DNA from: Thamnaconus septentrionalis
Lineage: Eukaryota; Chordata; Actinopteri; Tetraodontiformes; Monacanthidae
Direction of reading: 5' to 3'
Assembly: GCA_009823395.1 (NCBI GenBank)
Contig: CM020502.1
Location: 16,719,944-16,783,943 of the forward strand
Length of the DNA: 64,000 nt
Positions 46,571 to 57,579 of the stretch are shown here, in pieces (within the stretch, counting starts at the first letter, position 1; each line of letters begins with the position of its first letter). The translations under genes and the position numbers were made by a program. The notes under the pieces are model-generated. The model searched no databases and was not told the origin of the DNA. It saw nothing but the letters and a program-made list of their open reading frames with translations.

Positions 46571-48150
46571 CTGCGAGAAGGGAAGGGGAGGGGGGAAAAA
46601 AAGAGTATTTATTGTTTTGCAGCCCTGCAAATCTTTTTATGCGCCTGAAATAACGTCACCCCACAGTGTTGGTGAATTTTTGAAAAGGCAGAGGGTTTGT
46701 GGACTACAGCCTGGGGAAGGAGAAACAAGCTGGGAATGTGAATGTGTTGGTACGGGTAGGATTTTTCTTGTTGAATTGCACTGCGGGACAGGCTTACTTG
46801 AATTATTTGTTTTAACCGCGCTGAATTTTAAAAGGCTTTATTTGTTATGTACACCATTTAGGCCACCTTGGCTCACTGACGTATATCACTTTAGAATTAG
46901 CCCTGTTTAAACAGATTGGTCAAATTGACATTTTACCCATTTTGGATAAATTTGTGCTTTTATCTAAGAGACACAACCATTTCTGAATATCTTTTTTTTT
47001 ATTTCCAAAGTCCTATGGTGTCTGAAGGTGTTTGAAGAACTATATAGTCCAATTTGTCTTCAGCAGCTATGCTCAGCTTTTATCCAGGATATACACTGCC
47101 GCACTCATGGTAGCTCATGTTGATTTGTGGGAGCAACACGCCTAGCGAGGATCCCTAAAGTCAATATTTTTAATAAAAGCAGTGCTTTAATATCTCAGTT
47201 CGTACTTTTCTTCACACCCACATGATGTAGTTCGATTTAAACTAATCCTGCAGCATGATGCCAGAAAATACACCTTCCTGGCCCACCCTAGTTCACCTGG
47301 CTGAGAATGCATCCAGGCTCAAATATAGGAAATGACCCAACACAACTGGCAATTGTGCCCACAAATTCTGGCCAATAGATGAGCGACCGTCTTCGGTGAG
47401 CTTGGCAATGTTAATGTTTATCCAACCAAATGGAAAACACAACAAAGTTGCAACATAATCCCCCAATTTTACCAAATCTATTGAACTATAGGTGTAAAAC
47501 TGCCCGTTTGTTGTAGCACTTGGCCGCTCTGCACTCCCATTGGTCAGAACTCTGTAAAACTGAAATCTGTAAATAGCTAATAGAGTACTTGACCCAAAAA
47601 TATTGGGCCAGGAGGTTCACTATGTGGTTCATAACATTATCTTGAAATAGAATGGTACATTTATACACTAACTAATACACACACGAATCACCTGAGGTCA
47701 GAACAAGAAAAGAAGAGAGGCCAGGAAAGACATCATGTTCACCATTAGATGGAGTAAATCCACCAACGACCTACAGGTTGACAGAATTGGTACTCGATCA
47801 GAATAATGGAACCGTGCATGAAGGCAATACAGCTCGTTCCATGAATGTGTGTTCGCAGTAATGTTGCATTCAATCTCAAGCACTTCTGCGAAGCTTCATC
47901 TTGAAAAGGTTTGCTATTAGGAAGACACCTTTGTGACATTTCACCACCACAACAGTGTAAACAGTGTTTACATTCATGGCATCCTCACCATTAAAGCTGA
48001 TTCTCGTGTTCTGTTTCTTTGTTTCTTTGTTTTTCTTGCTCTGATGGGGTTGAACAAAAGGAAAAAGCACCAGTGCCTGGCAGCCATCACTTTCCTCTCA
48101 CCTTTGAAAAAAAAAAAAACCATCAACCGAAAAAAAAAAAGACCTCCGCA
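46571..48150. other. Non-coding stretch, nothing recognised
   Basis: No supported gene. A motif 'attaaagctgattctcgtg' near 47990 faintly resembles a LINE tail but is too short to call. A-runs occur at 48107-48119 and 48131-48140. Confidence 0.45.
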
Positions 48151-48159
48151 CAAGGAAGC

Positions 48160-48480
48160 CATGAACCCCAGGGCCACTGTTTTAATACATCTAAACAATC
48201 TAATTATCAATGCTATTACCTCGGCTCTATTGTAATGGAACTAATGTTGTGGCAAATTGTTGTGAGTGCGAGTTTTCCGATCCATGCTTATAGCGAGAGT
48301 TGTGTCTCATCAGACTGTCTCCCATCAGCACGCCGCACTCCATCTGTTTTTCAGCACTATGTATCTATTGTAACGCCGCTGTTTTTGTTGCAGTCCATTA
48401 GCCAGAAAAACTCTCACGCGTTGGCCTCTTATCGGAACCCATAACTTCTCATTAGAGGCGTACTTCAGCAAAGAATGGCC
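48160..48480. promoter_or_regulatory. Candidate conserved non-coding element
   Basis: Unique sequence with 'caatctaattatcaatgc', 'ctattgtaatgg' and 'gcaaattgttgtgag'. Texture is enhancer-like. Weak support. Confidence 0.25.
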
Positions 48481-48557
48481 AGTTTGGAGGCTCTGGCCAG
48501 TGCTTTTTTTCTGCTGATCAACCAGAATTTGCCTTTCCCGTAGCCTTTAACAGGTCG

Positions 48558-48594
48558 TATTTATTTATTTATTTATCTATTTATTTATTTATTT
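48558..48594. repeat. (TTTA)n microsatellite
   Basis: About nine TTTA units with one TCTA interruption. Confidence 0.93.
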
Positions 48595-50610
48595 TGCCTG
48601 AGAGCGGATTGGGATACTAATGAGAGAGGAGGGGACATTCGAAAAAGCGAAATTGCGCATTGTCGGCCAGAAGAGCTGCAGAATATGCCACTCACATTGA
48701 CTAGAGGAACACGTTTGGAAAAGCAATGAGTTTTTGAGCCTTCACAATTAATGGCATTTACCCAGATGTAATATGGCCTGCTTCATCTATTCTAAAATAG
48801 AAAGAAATGCATTTGAAATTGAAAGAAATATTCAAACAAAGCATTTCAAATACTTTGATTATTTATTGATTTCATCAGTCTCTCAGTAGCTCAACGAAAC
48901 ATACAAATCAACACACAATAACACACATCGAAAAATCAAGCATGGTGCAATGACAAATGTAGTTATGTAGCTGTTGAGTAGCTCATATGAAATTCAGTCT
49001 AATGAATAACTGCATAGCACCATTTCAAAAAATCTCCAGAAGTGCTATGTCCTGGAGAGTGGCCAGATGTGAGCTATTGTGAATGATGCATTGAGGCCCC
49101 AAAGACTTTTTTGTTTCTGCTGCTCTACCAGATGTGCACTTTGCAAGGAAATGTTGCCTTCAGGATTTCATAGTTGTTATTCTTTCACTTGTAGCTGGCA
49201 GCAGTGGCTCCAGATGTTGCACTTCTAATGTAAACAAATCAGCGTGAGTATTTAATGAGGTTAGAATGATAAGTATTGAGTTTTCCCAGAACAATTCCTA
49301 AAGGGCCTGTAACCTAAAACCAGAATTGTCCAATTATTTGCAATGGAATTGCATTAAGTTGTTGGAGATCAGTTGAGAGATGGGTCATTAGATATCCCGT
49401 TTGAAGCAAGGTGTCCACATTTCCTTAGCCAAACTCTATTGGTCATATGTTTAATCTTAGCCAGTCAAGACCATGGTTGATTTTCATTGGATGCTCAATA
49501 TGAGAGCATCAATATAAGAGCATGAAGACAGTAAAGGCTGAAACACAAGAACAGTGATGTCCACACAGCTACGCTCCTGGCTGAGATATTGAACACGTTA
49601 GCTGTTTGTTTGTTTTTTTGTTTTGTTTTTTCAAAATTATTATGTTACTTTACCATCATTTGCTCATATATGGATATATGGATATGGATATATATATCCG
49701 CACTTCACCTTTGCACATAGACAGCACCTGTAGTTTTAGCATATTTCAAAATAAATATTTAACTTTTTTATTAATTGGTCTTATAACAATGTATTTGCCA
49801 TTTTTCTGTGCATTTGGACTTATGCGAACACCGCAAATAACTGTGTTGTTCATGGTCCAAAGTAGACGTGCGAAATAGTAAAGTTGACAGACTTTAACAA
49901 ATGATTGTCAAGGGTGTATGGGACTTTTTGGACAGCATAAATGGTTTGAAAAAGCTTTGGCAGCATGTATTTGGGTCCCAAAAACTGATGGAGTAAATAT
50001 TTTTTATGCTGTTAAGTCACGTTGTACTTACCATGAGGTGCTCAGGTAACCTAACCTCATGATAAAAGTCCTCTTGGGTCATCTCACCCAAGCAAGTCGA
50101 GCCAGGACAAATCCAGTCAAACAAGGTTTTCCTGTGGGTCTTATGCTGTGGCTGCAGGCTATTGGTCTGCAAGCCAGTTCATCTAACACCTGAAGGGATC
50201 CGTGGAGACCAGCTATCCACTTTGATCCTGAGGTACATCAGTCATCACAGGAGGAAAATGTGTTTTTACAGGCAGCATGAGTGAAATAAAAAAGAGCCGT
50301 TTCTCTCATGATTCATTTCTTTCTCAGGTGGTTGTCCTGCCACTGCCAGTCGTCTGGGTCTATGTAATTGACGTTCGTCTATTCAGGATGTGAATGCCTA
50401 ATTGTATATAACAATATTATGATATTTAAGATTCACTTCACTCAGATCCTGTTTCTTCCGTGTTTTCATTATTAGAACGTGTCATACAGTATAATGACTC
50501 AATTTCCCTGGGGCCATTTAAATTGAACTTAATTGCCAAGCAATGTAAGAAAAAATGAGTTTTTCCCAGAGATGTAAGTTGTGGCCTCATCACGATATAT
50601 TATATTGATT
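48595..50610. other. Non-coding stretch, nothing recognised
   Basis: AT-rich, with small alternating 'ggatat' repeats near 49672-49698. The segment near 50480-50520 (gactcaatttccctgggg) vaguely resembles a retroposon end but is not called. No gene is seen. Confidence 0.5.
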
Positions 50611-50768
50611 TGTTTGGTTGACGGCCCTGCGATGAACTGGCGACTTGTCAGGGTCTACCCTGCCTTCGCCCTAAGACAGCTGGGAGAGGCTCCAGCAGAC
50701 CCCCGTGACCCTGATCTCAGGAAGAAGTGGGTATAGAAAATGAATGAATGAATGAATGTTTGGTTGAC
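50611..50768 (+). mobile_element. Short retroposon with perfect 12-bp target duplication
   Basis: The body, 50623-50756, begins 'ggccctgcgatgaactggcg' and ends 'gggtatagaaaatgaatg' followed by AATG units. Exact direct repeats tgtttggttgac lie at 50611-50622 and 50757-50768. The body is very similar to 26915-27050 and starts at the identical base. This is a clean target-primed insertion. Confidence 0.9.
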
Positions 50769-51540
50769 AATATATTGTCTGCCAAATCATTCACAATAGG
50801 ATTTCGATTTCAAACGCAGGTATGCACATTTTATATTATGACATTTAACCATTTTATTTATGATCTAGGCCATGCCAGGCATATGAGATGCTTAACCAGA
50901 GAACTTAACCAAGGTCACCACTTATGAATACCTTAACTTATATTTTAAAGTGAGACAACCTGCATAATAGCTATTGTATCCAGTATGCACCCTCTTGAGA
51001 TGTACATATTTTCACCAGCGTAAGGTAAGATATTCCAGTGTGTTTTGTCCATGGAGACGACTTTTGTCCTAAACACTTCCACACACGGACTTCTTTCTGA
51101 GAGGAGCGTGAATATCACTCTCTTTTTTTTTCGCTGTTCACCATGACCCGCCTAGCGCCACTGGGATGCCTCACCTGACCGATTTTGATCAAGTCCGTGA
51201 GGTTGACTAGTGTTCGTAAGATTGCTGTAGTTTTCAATGCGTGACTTTTAGCTGCATCCGGCAGAGAAGCAGTCAAAGCAGCTCTCTCAGCAGTTTGCTG
51301 AAGGAAAAAAAATATTTTTCATGTCACCCTCATGGAGAGATACCAGCACTGTGCGTACTTATTGATTCATCGATCTCACATCGCAGCCCACCATGAGGGA
51401 AGGGAAATGTGTTCCTCACAGATAGACAGGAAATAATCAATCAGAGTCGCCGTAGATACGGTTTATAGGCTGAAAACACGCACAATGATATATGCTTCAA
51501 GTTAAGCAGCTCACCAAATGTTAGAAAACTGCAACGCAAG
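50769..51540. other. Non-coding stretch, nothing recognised
   Basis: No gene or repeat recognised. A T run lies at 51122-51130. Confidence 0.5.
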
Positions 51541-51900
51541 CTTCAGGTTCAAATTAATCAGCCAGCGTGTCTTTTTTTGCAGCTGGTTAATGAAACATGT
51601 TAATGTCTTTTCGGCGTTAGACGGTTCAGAATTTTCACAGAGGGAAATTCTCATCTAAGGATATCACGGACCCTCAGTGGAGAAATGATCGCCAGCCACC
51701 CCGGGAGCAGAGAGAGGGCGCTAGCGGCCACACCGCTTCAAACTCTCCAAGAGATTGAATCACAATGTGAAAGTGCTTTCTCAAGCTGCGGAATATATCA
51801 CCTGGATGTAGCGTTTCTCCTTTCAATTCCTTTCCTATTTGCCCTGGCTTTGTGTCTGACAGTGCCGGGCTCATGAACCACATATAAAAGATGAGGTTTT
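51541..51900. promoter_or_regulatory. Candidate conserved non-coding element
   Basis: Repeat-free block with 'caaattaatcagcc', 'gctggttaatgaaacatg' and balanced composition. The call is weak and textural. Confidence 0.27.
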
Positions 51901-52324
51901 TCGTACTCTTTTGTCTGCTTTACGATCGGGATGACTAATTTATTTCCATTTAGAGGACAGAGGCAGAGGGGCAAATTGGGACGCAAAAGAATGGGTTTTG
52001 AAAGAAGAGGTGACGTGTTCAAGGGGCTCGTAGTTATCATCGTTGGGAGGATGGGAGCGCGTGGGTAGAGTTTCCAAAAGAAAGTGGGATTAGATGAAGA
52101 GAAATGGTGTCAGCAGGGGACAAAAAAACAGGGGCAAACAAGTTTGGTTTTTTTTGTTTTTTTCTAGTGGGTATCACGGGTGTTGATAGCTATTTTTTGA
52201 AGAGGGCGGCTTCAATGATGGCGCTAACTGGAGAACTGGTGACAGGAACCTCCCACCTGACAGAGGCAGTAATGATGATGCTCTCGCTGCAAATTGGTCT
52301 CCAAAGTAGATGGCCGCCCCCTAG

Positions 52325-52470
52325 AGTTCGAGTCTGGTTTCTTCCCACTGGGGAGTCTTGTTCCTGCCACTGCTCCGGAATGATGTGTTGCTTTCTCCTT
52401 TTGATTGATGTGTGGTTTAGCGCCTTAGAAATTAAAGTTGAGTAATTGATTCATTCATTCAGTCATTCGT
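52325..52470 (+). mobile_element. L2-like LINE 3'-end fragment
   Basis: Reads 'gttcgagtctggtttcttcc', 'ttgttcctgccactgctc' and 'agcgccttagaaattaaag', ending in a 'gattcattcattcag' tail. The combination of 'gagtctggtt', 'cttgccactg' and 'agcgcctt' is the familiar 3' untranslated end of a fish L2-like LINE. It is 5' truncated and non-coding. Confidence 0.62.
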
Positions 52471-53270
52471 TAATAGTCAGGTTGTGGTATGGTCGGAGCT
52501 GTGGATGTTGTCAACAGGAGAAACAATATTCGCAACCGATACATATTTTTGCCAGCTGGCCAGCCAGTTCTCCTGTCAGTCTGGTTGGAGAGGATAAGCT
52601 GAGCCACTGGGATCCTTTTTTTTTTTTCCCTCTTCTAAATATAAACTCATTGTACGCAGGCTGGCCAGTCATCCCAGTCTTGAACATGCAGTGTAGTTTC
52701 TCCTTTGTGCACACGTGTATGCAGAACAGATTTGGAAATAATTTTTCGAAAGCAGCTGTCTTCTAGATCCACAGCAGAACTGTGATTTCCCTTCCTGCAG
52801 TTTCTTTGACGTTTTCAGTGCACATACACGGAGAACGAGCTTGTCATCGATTTAAGTTCCCACATGCAGGGAGATTTCAGGCTCAGACCTATTTGTCCAT
52901 TTCACCACAAGTCTTGGAGGGAAACACCCTACTTTACTAATATCTTTGGCTATCTTTTTCCTTTGCTTCTGCTGCCGTCATGAAAGGAAAACCTCGTACC
53001 TCACTTTTACTACTATTATCAGACCTTAAAAATTCCATCATCTCGGTGCCATCAGCACACTTGAAACAAGTAGGAGCTATGGACGAGGCTTGAAAGACCT
53101 AAGTATTGGTCAAAAGTGAGTATATAAGAAAGGGAACAGAACACACTCCTGTGTTGTCTCTGTACTTAGGCTTTTTTTTTATGAATGTGTATAAAGAATT
53201 CTGCTTTGGTGACTAGAAAGAGATGGATCATGCAATCGAAAGTAAATGATGGTAAACCAACATCAGTTTG
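52471..53270. other. Non-coding stretch, nothing recognised
   Basis: Unique-looking sequence with a T run at 52616-52629. I see no exon. Confidence 0.5.
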
Positions 53271-53353
53271 TTACCAAACTGTAGCCACGCCCATGACTTT
53301 GCCATTTTTACTCCAAATTAGATCTAAATGTACAGTACATTAGGGCCGATGTA
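53271..53353 (+). repeat. Dispersed repeat B, copy 3 (3' fragment)
   Basis: 'ttaccaaactgtagccacgc' followed by 'gccatttttactccaaatta' and 'agggccgatg' matches the 3' parts of copies 1 and 2. Only about 80 bases are recognisable. Sequence upstream is unrelated or too diverged. Confidence 0.65.
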
Positions 53354-53699
53354 ACATTTATCTATTTTTTTACATTGATTTGTAAAGTAGTCCATTTTTG
53401 CTCCTCTCCATATAAACAGCCATTCATTTTTTTGTCTTTTTGCAACCATTTTTGGCGGTCCCTGCTGGCCAAACAATAGAATGTTGGTTTTAGGAAATTC
53501 GGCATTAGCCTCCTTTATGGAACTGGACTCTCCATCCAACTTTATATGCAGTCAGTGGTTAGTAGTGAATGAAAAGCCTCAGCAGCTTCCATGCTTACAC
53601 TGTGGTATTTTAAATGCTTCATAATATCAGTGTTTTTAGTTTTTATCAGAAAAATCAATATTGTAAAACTATCAAGTATTTTTGACAGCCAAGACAGTG

Positions 53700-54370
53700 C
53701 TCTAATAATATTTAATCAGAAACAGCAGGTCCCAACAATGTCCACGGTAATCACACTCGCACAACTCGGAACAAATTGTGCAGCACCACCGTGGCTAAAT
53801 CCGCCTGATTTTGTATCTATTCCGCATTGAAAGCATCAAGACAGTTTCAGTGGAGATAAGCTCATGAAGGAACGCTGACTCCGTCACTCTGCTCAGTCAG
53901 CCTGAACAATAATTTAATCGGATTGCACGAACAGAATTTCCTCGAATACGATTAATATGTCAGTTTCGGAATTGAACGCAGCTAACGATTGACGCAATCT
54001 AAGCTAACAAAAAAAAGGCACGATAAATGGAATACCGCATTCCATTACTGCGCCGTCTATGCTCTGTACCCCGCGTGTCACTTGTAATAAATATTAACAG
54101 CGTCTTTCAAAAAAAAAGTCATAATCAACTTGACGCGCTAGCCGTCTTCCATGTCACGTTATTAACTCGCGTAATTAAAAGACACGGCTAAGATTGAATC
54201 CCTGGCGCCGTGCCTAAAGTAGCTACATAACAGGATGACTATGAATGTGGTGATATCAGCGTGAGTAATGAGCGTTTGTTGGCTTTGTGCGCCTCAATAC
54301 CGAAACGTCAATCGATTTGATCTGCGGTGGAGGTGTTCTATCACTCCCTGTCATTTGAGGGGCTGCTTAT
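53700..54370. promoter_or_regulatory. Candidate conserved non-coding element, strong texture
   Basis: A long repeat-free block with many spaced TAAT or ATTA cores: 'gtaatcacactcg', 'caataatttaatcggattgc', 'cgattaatatgtcag', 'gtaataaatattaacagcg', 'cgttattaactcgcgtaatt' and 'gagtaatgagcg'. CpG sites are preserved within AT-rich sequence, which suggests constraint. The cluster is one of the most enhancer-like in the window. Confidence 0.43.
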
Positions 54371-55480
54371 TGATTCACACGCCAGCGTGGTAAAAGAGCT
54401 CTATCCATCACCGTGATCCCCCTCGATGCCCCTTGCACAACTTCAGCTTCCTGTGTGGCATTCCGCAACAACGGCTGTGTCGTCACTGAGTGGATTGTAA
54501 CACAAACGCCAGATTGAGTCACTTGGTCTGTTTGGTTTTCATATTTGCGATCCAATTTCTGCAAAGGTCCCACACTTCACTGTACCAATATTTTTCAGTC
54601 ATACTGTGTGTGGACATCCCCGTCTTGCCAGCTAATTCCACAGCAGTGGTCACTTTTCTTCCAATTTCAGTAAATTGTTTCAAACTGGAAGTTTAGATTG
54701 TCCCATTAACATGGGGAGTGGGATTGGTTCAATTCCGTGCACTGTGACGTAGCCAGATTCCACATGCAGCTACACCATGACGCCTGCTAGTATTGAAGAT
54801 AGAGTTGTTGCTTGACGAATCAAGCCTATTGTATTTTGAATGTCTTTTTAAATTGCAACACTAAAGAAGCATCGCCTTTTTTAAAATACAAGCAGGACGA
54901 GATGAAAGTGGAAGGATTCCCTTCATTCGTGATGATTTTTGCGTTACGTGGTGGACATACAGGAATCCGACTTGCCATTTACATGGACTCATATCCAGTC
55001 AAGAACAGGGTGAGACCACCTACTCTGATTGAACTAAAATTTTAATCAAATCTAGCCAATTAAATCTGAAGGGGGTGTTGTAGGTGACGTGATTTTATTC
55101 AAGTCGGTGTTTAATCCGATCAATTGCGGTCCATGCCAGTTGCTGTCACTTCTTCACTTTTCAGCAAAACGTACTAAAGCTCACTGTTCTGGAAATCAGC
55201 CTTTTTGACCATTATCTCCATGACCTTTGTGGCAACACTTTCAGCAAGATATTCCCTCTCAGGTTGCTGACTCCACCTTTACCTTCCAGACGTGGAAAGA
55301 AGAATAAACGTTCATTTTAGCCGAAGAAAAATACAGGTTTTGGTGGAAAGCTCTGATCAGAGAGACAAATGACGGGTTCTTTTTTTGAATAATGAATTGT
55401 ACAAGGTTTCTTCACTCAAACTGGGCTTTAAAAAACAAAGATGCGAAAATGTATATTTCATGAGACCTTTGATTCATGCC
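54371..55480. other. Non-coding stretch, nothing recognised
   Basis: No gene is supported. A B-box-like 'ggttcaattcc' at 54726-54736 stands alone without an A-box or SINE body, so it is not called. Confidence 0.45.
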
Positions 55481-55620
55481 GGTGTAGGTACAGAATTAGT
55501 CCGGGTGCAGAATCGTTCCGGGCGGAAGTGACTGCTGATACGGCAACTCCATTGGGACATACCTCTACATCGCGGTCGAACGTGATATAATGGATAGATC
55601 GTGGTACATGTACGTCCTAA

Positions 55621-55701
55621 TAGAGTTGCCGTATGTGACGTAATTGGCAGTCGCCTCAGTCCGGTGGGCGAATGCCAACGACGTCACAGACGGCAACTCT
55701 A
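55621..55701. repeat. Internal 21-bp inverted repeat
   Basis: tagagttgccgtatgtgacg plus one base (55621-55641) pairs with 55681-55701 with a single mismatch and a 39-base spacer. Its core, cggcaactcta, also resembles the 'cggcaactcca' within the terminal arms. Confidence 0.85.
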
Positions 55702-55712
55702 TTTGGACAAAC

Positions 55713-55873
55713 TACATCGGTTGATTAAGGTTATCTTTTTTCTTTTCTTTTTTCCTGTCAATCCCTGGCGTATTTACGGTATTAAATTCTCTCTGTGTAC
55801 TCTGTCCTGTTTGATATGATGTTTATACTTGCGTTATCATAAAGCTGTTCATTAAAAAAAATACATCGGTTGA
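55713..55873 (+). mobile_element. Candidate poly(A)-tailed retroposed insert with 12-bp duplication
   Basis: Exact direct repeats tacatcggttga at 55713-55724 and 55862-55873 flank about 137 bases that end in 'gttcattaaaaaaaa'. A 12-bp target duplication with an A-tail is the mark of LINE-mediated retroposition. The inserted sequence (through 'tcaatccctggcgtattt' and 'atgatgtttatacttgcg') is not one I recognise. It could be a 5'-truncated LINE end or a bit of processed transcript. Confidence 0.6.
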
Positions 55874-56229
55874 ATCTGTAGCCAAAATAGACAGGATGGT
55901 GTGGCAAACTATCATTGGCTGAGTGGTATTAAAACAAAAATTTGAATTACCAAGCGGCCAAATTGCTTTTTTGGGGGGTTGCAGAGTGAGGGGATCGAGT
56001 AGAGCAGGTTGGAGAGCACATTTAAAAGCATTTTGTGGATTTTTTGAGCAAATCTTTAGAAAAAAATGACAATGGAGAATCAGCATTTCTACACAGAAAT
56101 AAAACACTACATACAACACAAAAACATATCATACACACACCATCAACTCTAAAAATGTGGAGAATAGCAAAAGGACAATTCAGAAGGAGTCAACAAAATA
56201 TTTGATAATTGGTAAGTGAGCTATACTTT

Positions 56230-56302
56230 TATTATATATATATATATGTGTGTGTATATATAAACTGATTATAATGATATATGAACTGATTATAATGATT
56301 TC
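56230..56302. repeat. (TA)n, (TG)n run and a 21-bp-period tandem duplication
   Basis: An alternating TA/TG/TA run (about 56234-56262) is followed by 'aactgattataatgat' twice, at 56263 and 56284. Confidence 0.85.
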
Positions 56303-56326
56303 AGTCATACATTATGGTGTAGTCTT

Positions 56327-56372
56327 GTGAATTTCTCTTTCAGATCAATATAAAGTATCTATCTATCTATAT
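56327..56372 (+). mobile_element. LINE/SINE tail fragment
   Basis: 'gtgaatttctctttcagatc' then 'aatataaagtatctatctat' matches the 'aatttccctc..gatcaataaagtatctatc' tail of fish L2-type retroposons. It lies inside the foldback element. Confidence 0.55.
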
Positions 56373-56444
56373 ATAAATATAAATATATAAATATATATAC
56401 AAGGTAAATCAAAATACAGTGATGAATGTATGTATTCAACACAC

Positions 56445-56445
56445 A

Positions 56446-56482
<37 letters not shown>
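56445..56482. repeat. (TATC)n microsatellite
   Basis: About nine uninterrupted TATC units, just inside the right arm of the foldback element. Confidence 0.95.
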
Positions 56483-56632
56483 ACCCACGAAATAGAGTTT
56501 TGACCGTGATCTATCCATTATATCACGTTCGACCGCGATGTAGAGGTATGTCCCAATGGAGTTGCCGTATCGGGCAGTCACTTCCGCCCGGAACGATTCT
56601 GCACCCGGACTAATTCTGTACCTACACCAGCA

Positions 56633-57579
56633 ATATAGTTGTGCTTTTACAGCAGTGATAATCCTGCCTCTTGCTTGGACTGACTGGAATCAGAATTGAT
56701 TCAATGCTAACGTGCAACAATGGAACTGTGGGAGTAGAATATCTTTTTAAAACATATCCATGCCATGTTGTTGAAGGCAATATGATGGAAGTCCAAAGCA
56801 CAACTGTCTACACAGCCTCTAGAATCTGCTGGACTAGATGGAGTCTGGGTATTTGTCATCTAATGAAAAATTCTTGAGGACATGATTATTTGATGGCAAA
56901 AGTTTCTTCTCTTTTCTTCTTTCCCTTTTCTTGCATTTTTTTTTTTTATTTTTTTTACAACTGTATGATGTAAAAAATAAGCCAACCCCATTGGATTAGC
57001 CCTACGGCCTGCTCTCGATCATAAACCTTCTGTTTTCTCTTCCAGACAGGAATTCAAAGGATGATTGTTTAAATCACATCTAATGACTCAACACTACTCA
57101 ATTCACAATTTCATTCATACAGCAATTTCATACAATTTCATACAGCACTAAAAACGAATGTGTCCAGTCACAACATTTCACTTGCGGTACATGCGCACAT
57201 GTGCCAAATACCTCGAGTGCAGTGTTAGCGCTCAAAACCAAATGAAACACATCAAAACAAAAAAAGATTGTCGTCATGTATTGACGATGTGAACAAAATG
57301 TGTCTTATTCCTCCTGAAAATGAGGGAATTGATCTGAAAATTGTTTTGAAGCTCCATTTTGCTTCACACTGTAGCATGACATAAGGTTTATTGGCTGGTG
57401 GTGGGCACTTGAGTGTAGAATACATTATTTGGTTTTCTTCTATTAGCAGAGAAAGACACATTGACTCTGTTACACCCCCGTGTGCTCCGTTACCTCTGCA
57501 AAGCTCCCGGTTGCCCAGACAAATGCTAAGCAGCAGCTTGTGGTGCGGTCTGGAGCGCACCCCGACTTTTACAATGTGC
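56633..57579. other. Non-coding stretch, nothing recognised
   Basis: A T run lies at 56937-56956. Small repeats of 'caatttcatac' occur near 57121-57143. No gene is supported. Confidence 0.5.

Larger units (their letters stand above)
55481..56628. mobile_element. Foldback DNA element with about 120-bp inverted ends
   Basis: The left arm, 55481-55600, is the reverse complement of the right arm, 56508-56628, with only one substitution plus one single-base insertion that I can find. The arms begin 'ggtgtaggtacagaattagt' and end 'gatataatggatagatc'. Between them are about 900 bases holding a second inverted repeat (55621-55701), a candidate retroposed insert, and a LINE-like tail. There is no transposase frame. 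Nearly identical arms suggest recent mobility or gene conversion. I see no clear target duplication, so the outer limits could extend by a few bases. Confidence 0.85.

Noticed and set aside
50480..50525. Retroposon-end-like 'aatttccctgggg'
   Set aside because: Only about 13 bases match the usual motif and no tail or body is visible.
54720..54760. B-box-like sequence 'ggttcaattcc'
   Set aside because: No A-box at the right distance and no SINE body or tail.
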